44,249 nucleotides of DNA from Rhizobium sp. Q54 (GTDB lineage: Bacteria > Pseudomonadota > Alphaproteobacteria > Rhizobiales > Xanthobacteraceae): the NCBI GenBank assembly GCA_945861895.1, contig CAMAWF010000021.1, positions 1 to 44,249 on the forward strand, given 5' to 3'. The notes under the pieces are model-generated. The model had not been told where the DNA came from, did no database searches, and saw only the letters and a program-made list of their open reading frames with translations. A program made the position numbers and the translations under genes. The first letter of the stretch is position 1. Each line of letters opens with the position of its first letter. This document shows positions 28,476 through 37,428 of this stretch, piece after piece.

Positions 28476-29542
28476 TACGCCGCATCCACGCGGCGGAAGC
28501 CGTTCCACATCGCGGTCGCGGCGCCCGACATCAGCACCTTCATGTAGCGCTGCTGCTGATATTCGCCGTTGACCGAAATCCGCGGCAACGCCGTGAGGTG
28601 ATTGCGGTGCGCCTTGAACAGCACGCCCGGCCTTGTCGTCACCGCGGTCTTGAAGCCGAGCTGGGCGGCAATGCGGAATTCGCGCGGGCCGGCCGAGGTC
28701 TTGTCGCCGACCGGATAGGCCAGATGCTGCGGCCGCACGCCGAGCGCCGCCTCGATCACCGCCCGGCTCATCTCCATCTCGGCGCGCACCGCAGCGTCGG
28801 TCGGCAACTTCTTGAGCATCACATAGTTGACCGTATGCGCGCCTATGGTGACCAGCGGGTCGGCCGCCAGTTGTCCCAGCTCCTCCCAGCTCAAGCAAAG
28901 CTCTTCGCACAGCGCGGGGATGTCGACGCAATGGCAGGCGCACAGATCGCGCACCACGCGGCGAAGCTCGTCTTCGGTCTTGAGACTGCGCAGATAGCCG
29001 TAGACCGCGTCGTACAGCTCGCGCTTCTCGCGCACGCTGGCGCATTCGAAAAACTGGTCCTTGCCGTTGATGGTGAGCCCGATGCGTTTGTTTTTCGCGA
29101 TCACGGTTTCAAGCGCGACCCACCACAATTCGCCGAGCCGGTCGGGAAAGCTGGTCGGGATATAGATCGCGAACGGCAGCTTGTGTTTCCTGAGCAGCGG
29201 ATAGGCCCAGCGCAGGTTGTCGCGATAGCCGTCGTCGAAGGTGAGACTGACGAAACGGCGCTTCGAGCCGTTGAGCAGCCGGTCATGCATCTCATCGAGC
29301 GAAACGACATCGAGGCGCGAGCGCACCAGGCGGGCGATCAAACGCTCGAAAAACACCGGCGTTATTTCCAGCAGCCGGTTGGGCTGGAACGCCTCAAGCC
29401 GCGGCGGCCGCACGTGGTGAAACGTGAGGATCGAGCCGATGCCGCCCAGCAACGGGCGCATCAGGTGGTGCCCGCCGCTGAAATACAGCGACTCCAGCCC
29501 GCTGCGAATGATGGTTTTCTTCAACCCCGCCAAAGCCCGCAA
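28475..29542 (-). CDS. Polysaccharide deacetylase (NodB domain), altered metal site
   Basis: A 355-residue protein with a carbohydrate esterase 4 domain, which removes N- or O-acetyl groups from polysaccharides. Motif 1, LTFDDGYRDN, is intact, and FAIYIPTSF follows. Motif 2 reads GAHTVNY, where the family has H-(S/T)-x-x-H: the second metal-binding His is Tyr (codon at 28823-28825). LAYPVGDK is motif 3. About 70 residues are inserted between motifs 1 and 2. Loss of the His may lower or abolish activity. The N-terminal 25 residues have no clear signal peptide. It opens the exopolysaccharide locus and is divergent from the acetyltransferase gene, so it probably acts on the same polymer. Confidence 0.88.
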   Translation of the reverse strand: MRALAGLKKTIIRSGLESLYFSGGHHLMRPLLGGIGSILTFHHVRPPRLEAFQPNRLLEITPVFFERLIARLVRSRLDVVSLDEMHDRLLNGSKRRFVSLTFDDGYRDNLRWAYPLLRKHKLPFAIYIPTSFPDRLGELWWVALETVIAKNKRIGLTINGKDQFFECASVREKRELYDAVYGYLRSLKTEDELRRVVRDLCACHCVDIPALCEELCLSWEELGQLAADPLVTIGAHTVNYVMLKKLPTDAAVRAEMEMSRAVIEAALGVRPQHLAYPVGDKTSAGPREFRIAAQLGFKTAVTTRPGVLFKAHRNHLTALPRISVNGEYQQQRYMKVLMSGAATAMWNGFRRVDAA

Positions 29543-29646
29543 CTCCCCTTGGAATTAGCCGCAATATCCCAACCCTTTATTGAGAAATGTTTGCGAACCT
29601 GATTTTTCAAGGTTAACCGAGGCGCCGGCCAGCCCGGCCAATCCGC

Positions 29647-30849
29647 ATGAATGTCGCTTTGCGCCACTCTCCCAGCCCGAACCGGGCCCTGCCGGCCGCC
29701 GCCGGCCGGCTTTCGCGCGTTGCGATTTTCGACGATCTCGCAGCCGTAGAGCCGCTATGGCGCGGCCTTGAGGCCCAGGATTGCCTCACCACGCCATTCC
29801 AGCGCTACGATTTCCTTGGCCCCTGGCAGCGTCATGTCGGCGCCCGCGCAGGCGTTTTGCCGTTCATTGTCGTCGGTTTCGATGCGCTGGGTGAGACCAT
29901 CTGCCTCTGGCCGCTTGGCCGTCGCCAGGCGGGTCCGCTGCGCGTTGTTGAGTTCCTCGGCGGCAAGCATGCCAGCTTCAATCTGCCGATTTGGAGGCGC
30001 GAAACGGCCGCGGGCGCAACCAAAGCGATGCTCGATGCCATCGTCGCGCAGCTCGGCTCCAGTGCCGACGCGTTGATCCTGCGCAATCAGCCTCGCGCCT
30101 GGGAGGGCATCGCAAACCCGATCGCGCTGCTCCCGCATCAACCGTCCCCTGATGCCGTCCATAGCGGAAAGCTGCTTCCGGACTTCGAAGCGCTCGCGCG
30201 CGAGCAGATCAGCTCGGCAAAGCGCAAGAAGATTCGAAACCGCGAGCGCCAGTTGCTGACGCACGGCCCCGTGCGCTTTTGGCGCGCGCAGACACAAGCG
30301 CAAGCGCACGAACTGCTGGCCGTTTTCCATGCCCAAAAAGCCCGGCGCATGCAGGAACTCGGCATCGCGAATGTTTTCGATGAGCCGGGTGTGCACGAAT
30401 TCATCGCCGAGGCGTTAACTTCAGGTATCGCAAGTAATCCGGCCATCGAATTTTATGGGCTGGCGGCGGGCGACACCACCGTGGCGACCTGGGCCGGCGT
30501 TGCCGGCGGCGGACGTTTCTCCGGTACGTTCACTTCCTTCATCCACAACGAGATCGCAACGGCGAGCCCCGGCCAAATTCTGCTGATGCGGTTGGTGCAA
30601 GACTGCTGCAAGCGCGGATTGGCGACATTCGATCTCGGCGTCGGCGACGCCGGCTACAAGGAAATGTTCTGCAAGGACGTCGAACCGCTAATCGATAGTT
30701 TTCTGCCGCTCAACTCATCCGGACGGCTGGCGGTGTTCGCCGCGCAAGCTGCATTTCGCGTCAAGCGCGCAATCAAGCGGAACCCGGCGCTGTGGTCGAT
30801 GGTGACCGCGGTGCGCCGGCTGCGTGGACGGCTGAGCTCCGGGAAATAG
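29647..30849 (+). CDS. GNAT-type acetyltransferase, CelD/BcsL family
   Basis: A 400-residue protein of the CelD/BcsL acyltransferase family, a double GNAT fold often encoded in exopolysaccharide and cellulose loci and thought to acylate the sugar or a precursor. The family block, with SSAKRKKIRNRERQL, FHAQKARRMQELG and the C-terminal ATFDLGVGDAGYKEMFCKDVEPL, is clear. No signal peptide or membrane helix is seen, so it is cytosolic. It is divergent from the deacetylase and convergent to the Wzz-like gene. With the deacetylase it suggests that acyl decoration of the polymer is adjusted. Confidence 0.88.
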   Translation: MNVALRHSPSPNRALPAAAGRLSRVAIFDDLAAVEPLWRGLEAQDCLTTPFQRYDFLGPWQRHVGARAGVLPFIVVGFDALGETICLWPLGRRQAGPLRVVEFLGGKHASFNLPIWRRETAAGATKAMLDAIVAQLGSSADALILRNQPRAWEGIANPIALLPHQPSPDAVHSGKLLPDFEALAREQISSAKRKKIRNRERQLLTHGPVRFWRAQTQAQAHELLAVFHAQKARRMQELGIANVFDEPGVHEFIAEALTSGIASNPAIEFYGLAAGDTTVATWAGVAGGGRFSGTFTSFIHNEIATASPGQILLMRLVQDCCKRGLATFDLGVGDAGYKEMFCKDVEPLIDSFLPLNSSGRLAVFAAQAAFRVKRAIKRNPALWSMVTAVRRLRGRLSSGK

Positions 30850-30853
30850 TCGT

Positions 30854-32983
30854 TCAGGCCGCCGCTGCGCGCGCGCCGCCGGCAAATACCGCCACATCCG
30901 TAAACCCCGCCGCCAGCAGGCGCTCGCGTGCCGCCCGCGTCGCCGCGGCGGATGGATCGGGCGCCACAAGCACGGCGCGCGGCGCCAACAGCGCAACATG
31001 CTCGACGGAAACTTCCGGCGCCGCCCCGGCGTCGATGATGACATGATCGTAGGCGCGCACCAGCGCTTCGATGCTGGTCGCCAGAACCGGAGAAGCGACG
31101 ATCGCAGCGCCATCGGCGCCCGCGTTGCCGGTCGCGATCAGGTGCAACTGCGAGAATTGATCGCGGGTGATGATGTCGCCGAACGAGACAGTGCCGCCAA
31201 CGAGTTCGGCAATGCCGGGCGCGTTCGGATCGGTGGAGAACACCGAAATGTTCGGCGATCCGAACGCGAGATCGACCAGCACCGCCTTGCGGTCCTTGGC
31301 CAAGCTGCGCGCCAAAGAAATCGCCGCATGGGTTGTTCCTACCTCGCGCAAACTGCCGACAACGGTCACGCGCCGTCCGGCCTCGCCGGCCTGGCGCACG
31401 CCGCGCGCAATGTCTTCGATCGTGCGCGCGACCACGGCCGCACCGGCGGCATGCAAATTGACCGCAGGCGGACTATGCATTCTGCGCGCCATGAGATCGA
31501 CCGCCGGGGCTGCAACGGGCGCCATGTAGACCGGCGCGCGCGCCGGAGTTGCGTAGGAATATGCGGTTGGCGCCAGCAATTCGCCGGTGACGACAAATCC
31601 GCCGCACACCACGAAGGCCGCAAAGGTCGCGATCAAAATGATCGGGACTTTTTTGGGAAAATCGGGTTTCACCGCCGCCGTCGCGCGCGAAATGATCCTC
31701 GCATCCGCTGGCGCCGCATTGATATTCTCGCGCGCGGAGGCTTCGCGGTATTTAGCCAGATAAGATTCCAGCAGATCGCGCTGCGCCTTGCCCTCGCGCT
31801 CGAGCGCGCGCAACTGCACGTCCTGTTCGTTGGTCTGCGAGGCCATGCGCTTGACCTGATCGAGGCTGGCGGTCAGCGATTCCAGCCGGTTGCCGGCGAC
31901 TTTGGCGTCGTTGTCGAGCTCGCGCGCCAGCCGTTCGCCTTCGGTGCGCATCTGCCGCTCGCTTTCGGCGATCTGCGCGCGCAATTCCTTGATGCGCGGA
32001 TGCTGGCCGAGCAGCGTGGACGACTGTTCGGCCAGCTGCGCCGACAAGGCGATGCGCTGTTCGGCCAATCGCCGCATCGACTCGGAATTGGCTATTTCGG
32101 AGGAATCGATCGGCTTGCCCGAACGCACCAGTTCGCGCAGCTGGCGCGCCCTCGCCTCCAGATCGGCTTTTTGCCCGCGCGCGGCCGCGATCTGCGAATT
32201 GACTTCCGTGAGCTGCTGATTGGCGAGCGAGGAATTATTCGCACCGACGAAAAGATTGGATTTCGAACGGTATTCCTCGATCTTGGCCTCGGCCTCGGCC
32301 ACTTTGGTGCGCATGTTCTCGATTTCGCTCGACAGCCACTGGCTGGCGGCGCGGGTTTGTCCCTGCTTCGCCACCTGCTGCGTGTCGAGGTAGCCTTCGG
32401 CGATCGAGTTGGTCACCCGCGCGGCAAGCTCAGGGTCGGCGGATCGAAACTCGATCACGATCACGCGCGAACGCTCGACGGCGAAGACCGTAAGGCGATC
32501 GTAATAGGCTTCGAGGATGCGCTCGTCCGGCGACATGCTCATGGGATCGCGTCCCAGCCCAAACAGGCCGAGCACGACTCGCGTCAGGGAGATGCCCTGT
32601 AGGGGATCGAACTCCGGCCGCTCGCCGAGTTTCTCTTTTTTGATGATGTCGCGCGCAAGATCGCGCGAGAGAACCAATTGGATCTGACTGGTGACGGCTT
32701 CGGGATCGACCACGCCACGGTCGCTCACCTTGTCGGCTTCCGCGCGCATGAAAACGTTTTCGCGGCTTTCGAGCAGAATTCTGGATTCGGAGCGGTAGCG
32801 CGGCGTGAGCGCATTGACCACAACGAACGCGCAGAGCGCAACCGCCAGTGTCGGGATGAAGACGCGCCACTTCTTGCGCCACAAGGCGCGCCCAAGACCC
32901 CGCATATCCGGATCGCCGCCGGCGAACACAGGTGCGGCGACCGGCGCTATCGCCGTCTTGTTTTTCGACTTACGAAACCACAT
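30854..32983 (-). CDS. Wzz/GNVR chain-length protein with degenerate kinase-like domain
   Basis: A 709-residue inner-membrane polysaccharide co-polymerase. The Wzz part has a first membrane helix (about 40-60), long periplasmic coiled coils (about 190-420, including the GNVR region before helix 2) and a second helix (about 445-470). The C-terminal domain (540-709) has the fold pattern of bacterial tyrosine kinases, but Walker A reads GSLREVGTTHAA (from 543), with no Lys before the Thr. Walker A' (VLVDLAFGSP) and Walker B (HVIIDAGAAP) are recognisable. There is no Tyr-rich tail, so autophosphorylation is unlikely and ATP binding is doubtful. It should set the chain length of the polymer. It is convergent to the acetyltransferase gene and divergent from the glycosyltransferase gene. 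Confidence 0.9.
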   Translation of the reverse strand: MWFRKSKNKTAIAPVAAPVFAGGDPDMRGLGRALWRKKWRVFIPTLAVALCAFVVVNALTPRYRSESRILLESRENVFMRAEADKVSDRGVVDPEAVTSQIQLVLSRDLARDIIKKEKLGERPEFDPLQGISLTRVVLGLFGLGRDPMSMSPDERILEAYYDRLTVFAVERSRVIVIEFRSADPELAARVTNSIAEGYLDTQQVAKQGQTRAASQWLSSEIENMRTKVAEAEAKIEEYRSKSNLFVGANNSSLANQQLTEVNSQIAAARGQKADLEARARQLRELVRSGKPIDSSEIANSESMRRLAEQRIALSAQLAEQSSTLLGQHPRIKELRAQIAESERQMRTEGERLARELDNDAKVAGNRLESLTASLDQVKRMASQTNEQDVQLRALEREGKAQRDLLESYLAKYREASARENINAAPADARIISRATAAVKPDFPKKVPIILIATFAAFVVCGGFVVTGELLAPTAYSYATPARAPVYMAPVAAPAVDLMARRMHSPPAVNLHAAGAAVVARTIEDIARGVRQAGEAGRRVTVVGSLREVGTTHAAISLARSLAKDRKAVLVDLAFGSPNISVFSTDPNAPGIAELVGGTVSFGDIITRDQFSQLHLIATGNAGADGAAIVASPVLATSIEALVRAYDHVIIDAGAAPEVSVEHVALLAPRAVLVAPDPSAAATRAARERLLAAGFTDVAVFAGGARAAAA

Positions 32984-33195
32984 TCACGACTCCAACGCTT
33001 ACTGCGGGCGGCCGGCCGCAATGACAAACTATTATGGTTGCTACCGCGTTAACTTTTTCGCTTCGCAGGGCGCTGGTGAGGTTTTGTTAACCGTCCCGGC
33101 GCCTTAATCGGCGGCGGATTTCCTGAGTTTGGTCCGGATTCGCGTGCTGCGGGGACCCTGCCCCCATCGTCGCCGGCAAACATGGTTCTGAGCGC

Positions 33196-34323
33196 ATGCG
33201 CGCCATAAATATTCTGCATGTGCTTCGCTCGCCGGTCGGCGGGCTGTTTCGCCATGTCGTCGATCTTGCGCGCGGGCAAATAGCGCGCGGGCATCGCGTC
33301 GGCATCATCGCCGACAGCCGCACGGGCGGTGAGCGGGCCGATGAGATGCTCGCCGGTCTCGCACCGCAGCTGGCGCTGGGCTTAAGCCGCGTGCGGATGC
33401 CGCGGCAGGCCGGATTCGGCGATATCTTCGCGATCCGCCACACCGCGCAACGCATTGCCGAAACTGCGGCCAACGTCATCCACGGACACGGCGCAAAAGG
33501 CGGCGCCTATGCGCGTCTCGCCGCGCGGCCAAGCGGCGTGGTGCGCGCCTATACGCCGCATGGCGGCAGCCTGCATTTCGGCAGCGACACGCTGCTGGGC
33601 CGATTTTATCTCACCCTCGAGCGCTTCCTGATGCCGCGGGGCGAACTTTTTCTGTTCGAAAGCGCCTATAGCGCCGAGGTTTTTCGCAGCAAGATCGGCA
33701 GTCCGGCAGGCATCGTGCGCATGGTCCATAACGGCGTCGGCAAGGCAGAATTCGAACCGGTCACTGTGGCCGGGGATGCCACCGACATCGTTTTCATGGG
33801 CGAGTTGCGCGAATTGAAAGGGATCGACGTCCTGATCGAGGCCATCGGGCTGCTGCATCGCGATGGCCGCGCGGTGACCGCGACGCTGGTCGGCGACGGC
33901 CCCTTGGCTGCGGCGCTGCGCGAGCAGGTCGCCCGCCTGGGCATCTTCAACGCCGTGCGCTTTCGGCAAGCGATGCCGGCGCGCATGGCGTTCGGCCTTG
34001 GCCGTATCATGGTGGTGCCGTCGCGCGCAGAGTCGCTGCCCTATGTGGTGCTGGAAGCGGCTGCGGCCGGGCGGCCCCTGATCGCCACACGCGTTGGCGG
34101 CATTGCGGAGATCTACGGGCCGCTGTCGGATGCGCTGGTGCCGGCCGCAAGTCCGCAAGCGCTGGCGCAGGCGATCGCGCGCGCGCTGGGCGATCCCACG
34201 GCGGCGGACGAGGCCGCGCAAAAATTGCGCGCGCGGGTGGCGGAGGCGTTCTCGCTCGACGCCATGGTTGAAGGCGTCCTTAGCGCCTACCAGCGGGCGC
34301 TGGCTTTGGCACCAAAAACGTAA
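33196..34323 (+). CDS. Glycosyltransferase, family 4 (GT-B)
   Basis: A 375-residue retaining glycosyltransferase. The N-terminal Rossmann half starts NILHVLRSPVGGLFRHVVDLA. The C-terminal half has VFMGELRELKGIDVLIEA, LVGDGPL and the E-x7-E signature ESLPYVVLE (Glu279 and Glu287), which binds the nucleotide sugar. No membrane helix is seen, so it works at the cytosolic face. It precedes the sugar-1-phosphate transferase gene by 134 bp on the same strand and probably adds a sugar to the lipid-linked repeat unit. Its donor and acceptor cannot be told. It is the only sugar-adding glycosyltransferase in the locus within the window. Confidence 0.92.
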   Translation: MRAINILHVLRSPVGGLFRHVVDLARGQIARGHRVGIIADSRTGGERADEMLAGLAPQLALGLSRVRMPRQAGFGDIFAIRHTAQRIAETAANVIHGHGAKGGAYARLAARPSGVVRAYTPHGGSLHFGSDTLLGRFYLTLERFLMPRGELFLFESAYSAEVFRSKIGSPAGIVRMVHNGVGKAEFEPVTVAGDATDIVFMGELRELKGIDVLIEAIGLLHRDGRAVTATLVGDGPLAAALREQVARLGIFNAVRFRQAMPARMAFGLGRIMVVPSRAESLPYVVLEAAAAGRPLIATRVGGIAEIYGPLSDALVPAASPQALAQAIARALGDPTAADEAAQKLRARVAEAFSLDAMVEGVLSAYQRALALAPKT

Positions 34324-34457
34324 GCGGCAGGCATTAATCAATTCCCGCCGCAACCGCTAAGTAATTCTTGATACTTTTTACATAGAAATCCCGTCAAACA
34401 TGGGCAAAAGCGGCCGAATTCCGGGGGCGCGGAAACGGCCTGCCAACTGGCAAAGTT

Positions 34458-36011
34458 ATGAACGAAACGGACGCGCGCACACAGATGAGCGCATCGGCCG
34501 CCTCGGCGGTCCTTGAAGCCTTGGGCCGGTCGCCGCTCGGGCGGCGCGCGCCTGCCCCGTTGTCGCCGGCAGCGCTTGCCGCCGCCGACAAATACGCCCC
34601 GCCCGCCTATTCGCCGATCGTGCTCGCCGGCGCCGTGCGCATGGTCGAGTTTGCTCTCATCGCGCTCGTCGGCACGGCGATCTATTTCTACTACGTCATC
34701 GCGGCCGAAGGCTTCGCTTGGCGTTACGTCGCCGCGATCGGCAGCATCGCGGTGCTTTCGATGTTCGCGTTCCAGGCCGCCGACATCTACCAGGTGCAGG
34801 CGTTCCGCGGGCATGAAAAGCAATACATGCGGCTCGCCTCGGCGTGGTCGGTTGTGTTCCTGCTCGTCATCGGCGCATCGTTCTTCGCCAAGGCCGGCGA
34901 GCAATTCTCGCGCGCCTGGCTCGGCAGCTTCTATGTCATCGGCCTGCTCACGCTGATTGGATTTCGCAGGCTTTTGTTTATCGCGGTGCGCCGCTGGACG
35001 CGCGAGGGCAGGCTTACGCGCCGCACGGCGATCGTCGGCGGCGGCGAGATGGGCACATCGCTGATAGCCGCATTACGCCAGCAAAAAGATTCCGGTGTCG
35101 AACTGATCGGGCTGTTCGACGACCGCGGCGACGACCGCTCGTCGGCGGAGTGCGCGGGCCAGCGCAAGCTCGGCACCGTCGACGACCTGGTGGAATTCGG
35201 CCGCCGCACGCGCGTCGATCTTGTGATCTTCTCGCTGCCGATTTCGGCCGAAACGCGCATTCTGCAAATGCTCAAGAAATTGTGGGTACTGCCGGTCGAT
35301 ATCCGGCTCGCCGCGCACACCAACAAATTGCAGTTCCGCCCGCGCTCATATTCGTTCCTGGGCAAAGTGCCGGTGATCGACGTCTTCGACCGCCCGATCG
35401 CCGACTGGGACGTGGTGATGAAATGGCTGTTCGACAAAATCGTCGGCGGCTTGATGCTGCTCGCGGCGCTGCCGCTGATGGCGCTCATCGCGATCGCGAT
35501 CAAGCTCGACAGCCGCGGGCCGGTTTTCTTCAAGCAGAACCGCTACGGCTTCAACAACGATCTGATCGAAGTCTACAAGTTCCGCTCGCTCTACGTGGAT
35601 GCCGCCGACGCCACGGCCTCGACGCTGGTGACCAAGGACGATCCGCGCGTCACGCGCGTCGGCCGCATCATCCGCAAAACCAGTCTCGATGAACTGCCGC
35701 AACTCTTCAACGTTTTCTGCAAGGGCAACCTGTCGCTGGTCGGCCCGCGCCCGCACGCCGTCAACGCCAAGGCGCAGGCGCGGCTCTATGACGAAGCGGT
35801 CGACGGTTATTTTGCCCGTCACCGGGTCAAACCCGGCCTCACCGGCTGGGCGCAGGTCAACGGCTGGCGCGGGGAGACCGACACGCAGGAAAAAATCCAG
35901 CGCCGCGTCGAGCACGACCTCTATTACATCGAAAACTGGTCGGTGCTGTTCGACCTCTACATCGTCGCGATGACGCCATTCGCGTTAATCAAGACCGAGA
36001 ACGCCTATTGA
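34458..36011 (+). CDS. Undecaprenyl-phosphate sugar-1-phosphate transferase
   Basis: A 517-residue membrane enzyme of the WcaJ/PssY type that puts the first sugar-1-phosphate on undecaprenyl phosphate and so starts the repeat unit. There is a polar N-terminus (1-50), four membrane helices (about 55-180), a Rossmann-like domain ([17 protein letters not shown], 190-206), a fifth helix ([21 protein letters not shown]) and the catalytic C-terminal Bac_transf domain with [34 protein letters not shown] and VGPRPHA. The sugar is commonly glucose or galactose in such proteins but cannot be proved here. The stop codon overlaps the start of the next gene. Confidence 0.94.
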   Translation: MNETDARTQMSASAASAVLEALGRSPLGRRAPAPLSPAALAAADKYAPPAYSPIVLAGAVRMVEFALIALVGTAIYFYYVIAAEGFAWRYVAAIGSIAVLSMFAFQAADIYQVQAFRGHEKQYMRLASAWSVVFLLVIGASFFAKAGEQFSRAWLGSFYVIGLLTLIGFRRLLFIAVRRWTREGRLTRRTAIVGGGEMGTSLIAALRQQKDSGVELIGLFDDRGDDRSSAECAGQRKLGTVDDLVEFGRRTRVDLVIFSLPISAETRILQMLKKLWVLPVDIRLAAHTNKLQFRPRSYSFLGKVPVIDVFDRPIADWDVVMKWLFDKIVGGLMLLAALPLMALIAIAIKLDSRGPVFFKQNRYGFNNDLIEVYKFRSLYVDAADATASTLVTKDDPRVTRVGRIIRKTSLDELPQLFNVFCKGNLSLVGPRPHAVNAKAQARLYDEAVDGYFARHRVKPGLTGWAQVNGWRGETDTQEKIQRRVEHDLYYIENWSVLFDLYIVAMTPFALIKTENAY

Positions 36012-37279
36012 TCACCGCCCAGGAGTTGGCGACGTTTGCGCCGGCCGCTTATGCCGGCGCTCCGCACGTTCCGCCGCAGGCCGTGCCGCTCACCACGCGC
36101 ATTCTGCACGCCGCGCTGTTCATCGCAATATTCACCAGTTTCGTCGCATTCGTCGAACCTTCGCCGCACGACCTCATGGTGATGGCGCTCGCACTCGCCT
36201 GCCTGATTGCAGGCGTCACCTTCGACCGCAACGTGCTGCCGCTTTTCCTGCTGCTGATGCTGTGGAACATCAGCGGACTTGTGTCGCTGTTCCACATCGC
36301 CAGTAACAGCAAGGCGCTGCAATACGCCGGCGTCTCGTTCTATCTCGCCATCGCCGCCGTCATGTTCGCCTGCCTGCTGGCGCATGACAGCGAGCGGCGC
36401 ATCGGGGTCCTGCGCGCCGCCTATATTCTCGCTGCGCTGTGCGCGGCCTGCGCCGGCATCGCCGGCTATTTTCGTCTCGTGCCCGGCGGATTGTTCACGG
36501 AGTACGGCCGCGCCAGCGGCACCTTCAAGGACCCCAACGTCTATGCGCCGTTTCTGATTTTGCCGCTCCTGTTCATGATCGAGCCGATGATCTCGCGCCG
36601 CATCAAGATCAAGGACCTTGCCATCGCATTGGTTTTGCTGGTCGGATTGTTCCTGAGTTTTTCGCGCGGCGCATGGCTGCATTTCGCAATTTCAGCCGCC
36701 GTCATGGTGATGATCCAGTTCGTTGCCGCGGCGACGCAACGCGCACGCATGCGCATCGTCATGCTCAGTCTGCTCGCGGTCGCCGGTATTCTCGTGCTGC
36801 TGGTGGTGCTCACCTCGATCGGCAATGTCGCGGCAATGTTGCAGGAACGCGCGCAGGCGGTGCAGTCCTACGACGTCGGCGAAGGCGGCCGCTTCCGCTT
36901 GCAGCAATTGGCGCTCGGCGCGTTGCTGGATGCCCCGCTGGGCTTGGGCCCGTTCGAATTTGGCCGCATCTACGGGCTGCAACAGCACAATGTCTATCTG
37001 CAGGCCTTCGTGGTCTACGGCTGGGTCGGCGGCCTCGCCTATGTAACCATGGTGCTACTCACGCTGATGTGGGGCCTGCGCGCGGCGCTGGTGCGCACGC
37101 CCTGGCAGCCTTATCTCAGCGCGGCTTACGGCGCCTTTGTCGGCGAGGCGGCCGAAGGCTTCGTCATCGACACCGACCATTGGCGGCATTTTTTTCTGAT
37201 ATTGGGGATCGTCTGGGGACTTTCCGCCGCCACCATCAAGCACTCACGTATCCAAAGCGGTCTTGTTGCGCCTGCATAG
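36008..37279 (+). CDS. O-antigen ligase / Wzy-like polymerase
   Basis: A 423-residue integral membrane protein with about eleven hydrophobic helices and the Wzy_C (O-antigen ligase) region: SGTFKDPNVYAPFLILPLLF, LSFSRGAWLHFAISA and, after a periplasmic loop, GLGPFEFGRIYGLQQHNVYLQAFVVYGW, in which the Gly-rich stretch and QHNVYL are typical. It should join lipid-linked repeat units or transfer the finished chain. The start is TTG 36008 overlapping the upstream stop as TTGA, which implies translational coupling; no ATG gives an intact first helix. tRNA-Pro starts 27 bp after its stop. Polymerase and ligase cannot be told apart by sequence. Confidence 0.88.
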   Translation: MITAQELATFAPAAYAGAPHVPPQAVPLTTRILHAALFIAIFTSFVAFVEPSPHDLMVMALALACLIAGVTFDRNVLPLFLLLMLWNISGLVSLFHIASNSKALQYAGVSFYLAIAAVMFACLLAHDSERRIGVLRAAYILAALCAACAGIAGYFRLVPGGLFTEYGRASGTFKDPNVYAPFLILPLLFMIEPMISRRIKIKDLAIALVLLVGLFLSFSRGAWLHFAISAAVMVMIQFVAAATQRARMRIVMLSLLAVAGILVLLVVLTSIGNVAAMLQERAQAVQSYDVGEGGRFRLQQLALGALLDAPLGLGPFEFGRIYGLQQHNVYLQAFVVYGWVGGLAYVTMVLLTLMWGLRAALVRTPWQPYLSAAYGAFVGEAAEGFVIDTDHWRHFFLILGIVWGLSAATIKHSRIQSGLVAPA

Positions 37280-37305
37280 CCGCGCCCGTATATTCCGCGC
37301 CTCGT

Positions 37306-37383
37306 CGGGGCGTAGCGCAGCCCGGTTAGCGCACCAGTCTGGGAGACTGGGGGTCGGGAGTTCAAATCTCCCCGCCCCGACCA
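37306..37383 (+). tRNA. tRNA-Pro (GGG)
   Basis: Plus-strand cloverleaf, 78 nt. The acceptor CGGGGCG pairs with CGCCCCG, the anticodon arm CCAGT-CTGGGAG-ACTGG carries GGG, the T arm TCGGGAGTTCAAATCTCCCCG is normal, the discriminator is A and CCA is encoded. It borders the exopolysaccharide locus. Confidence 0.96.
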
Positions 37384-37428
37384 TTCATCGCACGCGCGCA
37401 TTCCGCCACTATGTTCCGCGCGCGCGAT

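Noticed and set aside
30998-32602. 534-codon plus-strand frame opposite the Wzz-like gene
   Set aside because: Antisense shadow; composition is Arg/Gly/Asp-rich without recognisable motifs, while the minus strand has clear Wzz structure.
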